64,000 nucleotides of DNA, taken from the NCBI RefSeq assembly GCF_035083965.1, contig NC_089739.1, forward strand, positions 12,454,198 to 12,518,197, read 5' to 3'. This document shows positions 61,001-64,000 of the stretch, one piece after another (position 1 is the first letter of the stretch; the number at the start of each line of letters is the position of its first letter). The notes beneath the pieces are model-generated. The model saw only the letters and a program-made list of their open reading frames with translations. It made no database searches and was not told where the DNA came from. Origin of the DNA: Branchiostoma lanceolatum (Eukaryota > Chordata > Leptocardii > Amphioxiformes > Branchiostomatidae). Both the position numbers and the translations under genes were made by a program.

Positions 61001-63523
61001 CTGCTGTCTCCTCTTTAACATCCAGCTCATCGTGGCTGATGATCTCAGTCAGCTGATTCACACTCAGGCTGCAGAACTCTTCAGACGAGACAATCTGTGG
61101 AAGTGTGGGAGTACATGTATATGTATGCCACTGGATATATGTTATGACATACTCTTAACGTAATTACAGCAAATACAGAATTTTAGGTATATCTAGCATC
61201 ATCTAAATGCGTTCTTTGACACTTAATCAATCTAACAAAATACTAGCACAAAATTATATGTAGTATGTTGTCATTGCCATACCCACCCGAGAAAACACAC
61301 ATTTCAATGCGAAATGTGCCAGTTGAGAAAAGTTGATGTCCCCGAACAAGAAATTGTAACAACAGCAGTTCCAACGTCTGAATCCGGTATTCGAATTTTC
61401 GACAGTGGCGCAATCGCCGCACGCGAAGTGTGTTCGAAATATTCTATGGAAGCCATTGGGATAAGAATAGAACCCGGTGTGATAAATATAGAACGCAACA
61501 CGGTATTCCATATCGCCTGAGGTGACGGCCCGACCGCGGGTCGTATCGCGATGCGACCCGCGAGAGGGCTGGGACCGAGGGTGATGCGGAATACACCGTG
61601 TTGCGTTTTATTTACGTCATACCAACCCGTAAATACACACATTTCAATGCGAGATGCGCCTGAAAATTATAAAGTTTTGTGTCCTCGAAAAAGAGATCGT
61701 AACAGCATTAATTCCAACCTACGAATCCGGCATTCTAATTTTCAACAGCGGCGCAACCAGCGCACTCGAAATTGATTCTAAATATTCTATGCAAGCCCAT
61801 GTGATACAACTTAGAACCCCGTGTGACACGGAAAAATTACCACACGGTCCGGAACACCCGTATCGATCGTTTTCGCGGCGCGTATGACATAACCCAAAAT
61901 ATCACCCGGTCCGGAATACGCACCCATATCGAATGTCCCTGCCAAGGTATGGCATAAATATAACTATTAAAATGAAGAGACTAACCTTTGAAAAGTGCCT
62001 ACAAATACACTGCAGACATTGGTTCCGAACACTGTCTATAGAGAAGACATCAGCAAATTTGTACAGGTCCACACAGGTGGAGCGCTCCACGTTCATGGCC
62101 ATGTAGCTGCTGCAGGTGTCTCTCACATAGTCCAGTTGGAGGAGGTCGGCGGCCTGGTACAGGGGCTGCACTTTGTCCAGGGACACATGAAGGGTTCCCG
62201 AGTAGATGTAACTCAGGATCTCACAAAACATATCTGCATCCAAATCCTGACGAAGGATATCAATAAACTTTAAAATCGTCTCAAGTTGCATATCTTATCA
62301 AAATATCAATTTGAGACAGTATATCACATTAAATTAATCAATCCTCGAAAATAGTTTTCATCTTAAACCTTAGATAAAAAGGCAACAGTGTACATATGTG
62401 TATTAAATACAAGTCTTCTATAAAACCCCAACAACTCCTAAATGTTCTTCTTAAGCGTTAGTTCATATACTTTCAATTATTTCACTATTGTTTTTTTTTT
62501 ACACGTGCGAATAAATAAAACCAAAACAAACAATACAGAAGTTTACAGTATTTGCCCTTGGGGGATTTTCAAGGACCACACGGTGACTGGCCGGTTTCAA
62601 TGCAGTAAAAATCATAGTAGAGTGCAATAGTCTACTAATGGAGCAATAGTAATAAAGTAGGTTTGGGTTCAATAGTATGATACATTGAAAAATTAAAAAT
62701 CGGCCTTTCATGTCCGCTTTGCGGAAATACATTGAACTGCAGCTGGCTCACCCAACAAAACTCCACAGTCCAAATCATTATTGAGTCTCAAAGCCAGCAT
62801 TGTCCTATACCACAAAGCAGCGATTACACTTGGATGCATCTCACAACTTTCTACCCGTTCTTCAAGAACTTTGTCCATACTAGTGTACTTTATATACCCA
62901 AGAAGGTTTAATATAGAACTTCTATATAGTAGTAAATTATTATAAACCCTCCTTAATATACTAGTACCCGCGCCATGGATACTGGGTGGGGCTTCCTCTA
63001 CAGTTACCCTGTTTGGACCCCAAGGCTATGCATGGGGGGGGGGGGGGTCCTCTAATGAAATTTCCTAGAAGAAAAATGGGTCAAAATTATGGCCGTCCGC
63101 AGCCGCAGCTTGCTTGGGAATAGAAACACTCAGCTTTTTAAACATGGGAGACATTGTACGTTGTTTCTCTGTGGCTGAACTGCCGGTTAGGCCTACAAAT
63201 GGTGGTCACAGCCTACATGTAAGAAAGGAACAACAACAAAAATACTTTTCATTGCAAAACGGCCCTACCTGTAAAACTACTGTCTTCTGTCGACTTTCCG
63301 CCATGCCGCTTGTAAACATGGCCCTGAAGTAGGGGCTGGCGGCGGACAGAACAAGCCGATGGCAGGGAAACCGTCGGCCCTCGACTTCAAGGACGACATC
63401 CTGCAGTACCCCAGCTTTCTGTAAGTCACTAACAGCTCCAAGAAACCCGTGCTGATAGCTCTCGTCTTGGTAGGAACGAGGACGAACTGCACTGTCGTGG
63501 CGATTTTGGTCTGCAGCAGCCAT
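58096..63523 (-). CDS. BTB-BACK-kelch protein (kelch-like family)
   Basis: Reconstructed exons in transcript order: 63523-63269, 62246-61986, 61094-60955, 60367-60184, 60081-60044 (uncertain 38-nt micro-exon) and 59029-58096. Phases agree and the total is 603 residues, usual for kelch-like proteins. Exons 1-2 encode the BTB domain (LQDVVLEVEGRRFPCHRLVL, SPYFRAMFTSGM, ADLLQLDYVRDTC); exons 2-4 encode BACK (NVERSTCVDLYKFADVFS, SLSVNQLTEIISHDELDVKE, VWEAVVRWV). The last exon encodes diverged kelch blades, with NPREGKYISCSY, VTSDNSIYILGY and LHRYDPIQDRWHKL. Such proteins usually recruit substrates to Cullin-3 ubiquitin ligases through BTB. The start MAAADQ was chosen because it directly precedes the family-like N-terminus; an in-frame ATG at 63598 would add 25 residues. 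The substrate is unknown and the orthologue was not identified. Confidence 0.82.
59091..59596. mobile_element. TTAA-associated MITE, copy 2 (last intron of the kelch gene)
   Basis: Begins TTAAAGGTATCCAGTGCATT and ends TTTTCAAGCCTCAT...CTGGGTGCA, matching the copy at 26042 over the full length with point changes and a few indels. It sits about 60 bp upstream (in transcript sense) of the kelch exon acceptor. Confidence 0.7.
59712..59850. repeat. small palindromic element with internal direct repeat
   Basis: GTAGGAATGACCTAAACTGA near 59719 is mirrored by TCAGTTTAGGTCATTCCTAC near 59823. Between them CGTGGTATGTAGTCCTTCCA occurs twice. It lies in the kelch gene intron and has no coding capacity. 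Confidence 0.7.
60660..60880 (-). repeat. tRNA-derived SINE-like repeat, copy 2
   Basis: On the minus strand it has a box-A-like TGGCGCAACGAC, then CTAAGAGGTCCCGGGATCGA (box B) about 40 bp on, then a tail with CCCTTGGGAAAGGC. Same family as 230-480; lies in the kelch gene intron. Confidence 0.55.
61254..61890. repeat. partial tandem duplication and large palindrome in kelch intron 2
   Basis: About 61278-61465 and about 61620-61800 are diverged direct copies (AACACACATTTCAATGCG, ACGAATCCGGCATTC-type phrases). Between them 61489-61615 forms an imperfect inverted repeat (AACGCAACACGG...CCGTGTTGCGTT) centred on a 28-bp GC-rich palindrome at 61535-61562 with one mismatched pair. Short open frames here are repeat-derived. 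Confidence 0.6.
62247..63268. other. kelch gene intron 1
   Basis: No other gene recognised. It holds a 14-base G run at 63034-63047 and AT-rich sequence. Confidence 0.5.
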
Positions 63524-63896
63524 GTTGATGATGACTAAGGTACTGTACCTTCCCAGAGGAACTCGTGCCTGATTACCCAACCTCCTTGGATTACCCAAAT
63601 ATGTAGCGGAATGTTTAGATACAATTCAATCTCTACCACTGGATAAGATTCGGAGATTGCTTCCGGGCGTTCCGACCCATCACTCATCTTCAGCGTCACT
63701 AGAATGAACTGACAGAACGAATCAATACTTACTAAGTACATCTAGCTGAAAAGAACCGGTTGATGAACATGTCAAAGTCACTAACTCGTAAGAATCGTAT
63801 GCAAATGTCATTGTAAGACAACGTCATAGCTATATAGGGACTGTTATTGACCTTTGTGCTGCAAACCAGGGTTCCCCTTTACTGGTTGCACTTTAA
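63524..63896. other. upstream flank of the kelch gene
   Basis: Presumed promoter/5' UTR region of the minus-strand kelch gene. No TATA box or clear first non-coding exon was found. Confidence 0.35.
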
Positions 63897-64000
63897 AGGC
63901 ACACAGAGCCTTTTACGAGCTTGAAAACTGGAAATAATTCTAGTTGCTGTAATCTTTATGAAATCGACAGTTAATGCCACTGTTTACCACATTTGCGTGC
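63897..64000. mobile_element. TTAA-associated MITE, copy 3 (runs off the window)
   Basis: Preceded by TTAA (63893-63896). Starts AGGCACACAGAGCCTTTTAC and continues GCTTGAAAACTGGAA...TTGCGTGC, the reverse complement of the right half of the copy at 26042. Only about 104 bp are inside the window. Confidence 0.65.

Overview
This is eukaryotic, animal-type genomic DNA: genes are split by GT-AG introns, polyadenylation signals follow two of the stop codons, and the window is crowded with short inverted-repeat transposons, non-LTR retrotransposon remnants and tRNA-derived repeats. The set of genes (a steryl-sulfatase-like pair, a BTB-BACK-kelch gene and an R-SNARE-like gene), plus repeat tails I associate with amphioxus, suggest an invertebrate chordate, probably Branchiostoma. 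The species call is inference.

Layout. (1) 1-6.3 kb: no recognised coding gene. It holds a SINE-like repeat, a nested pair of Harbinger-type MITEs, a fold-back element and a large near-perfect hairpin. A possible promoter and non-coding first exon lie at 4.70-4.84 kb. (2) 6.3-8.4 kb (+): a two-exon gene for a 559-residue protein with a very long lysine-rich, internally duplicated N-terminal region and a C-terminal R-SNARE (synaptobrevin/VAMP-type) motif plus membrane anchor. (3) 8.4-12.8 kb: several MITEs and a broken LINE on the minus strand. (4) 12.9-18.2 kb and 20.2-24.4 kb (+): two tandem, intact seven-exon steryl-sulfatase-like genes, each predicting 584 residues with identical exon lengths and phases. 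A decayed extra copy of exon 1 lies in intron 1 of the first. (5) 25.1-27.0 kb: microsatellites and a LINE remnant split by a TTAA-flanked MITE. (6) 27,520-56,536: a 29-kb, almost perfectly homogeneous direct tandem array made of 21 copies of a ~1,129-bp unit (called Y here) and 8 copies of a 662-bp unit (called X). X has terminal inverted repeats and sits at a TTAA at the Y-Y junction. The array starts and ends with X and is flanked by TTGT on both sides. (7) 57.8-63.5 kb (-): a BTB-BACK-kelch gene reconstructed as six coding exons (603 residues), with a partial duplicate of its last kelch segment just downstream.

The genes do not form an obvious pathway. The sulfatase pair is a recent local duplication. 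The kelch protein would be a Cullin-3 adaptor and the SNARE-like protein would act in membrane fusion. The most unusual items are the TTAA/TTGT-bounded array, which carries three CRE palindromes in every Y unit, and the oversized R-SNARE protein.

Exon boundaries were read by eye from splice signals, reading phase and family knowledge; no transcripts or database searches were available.
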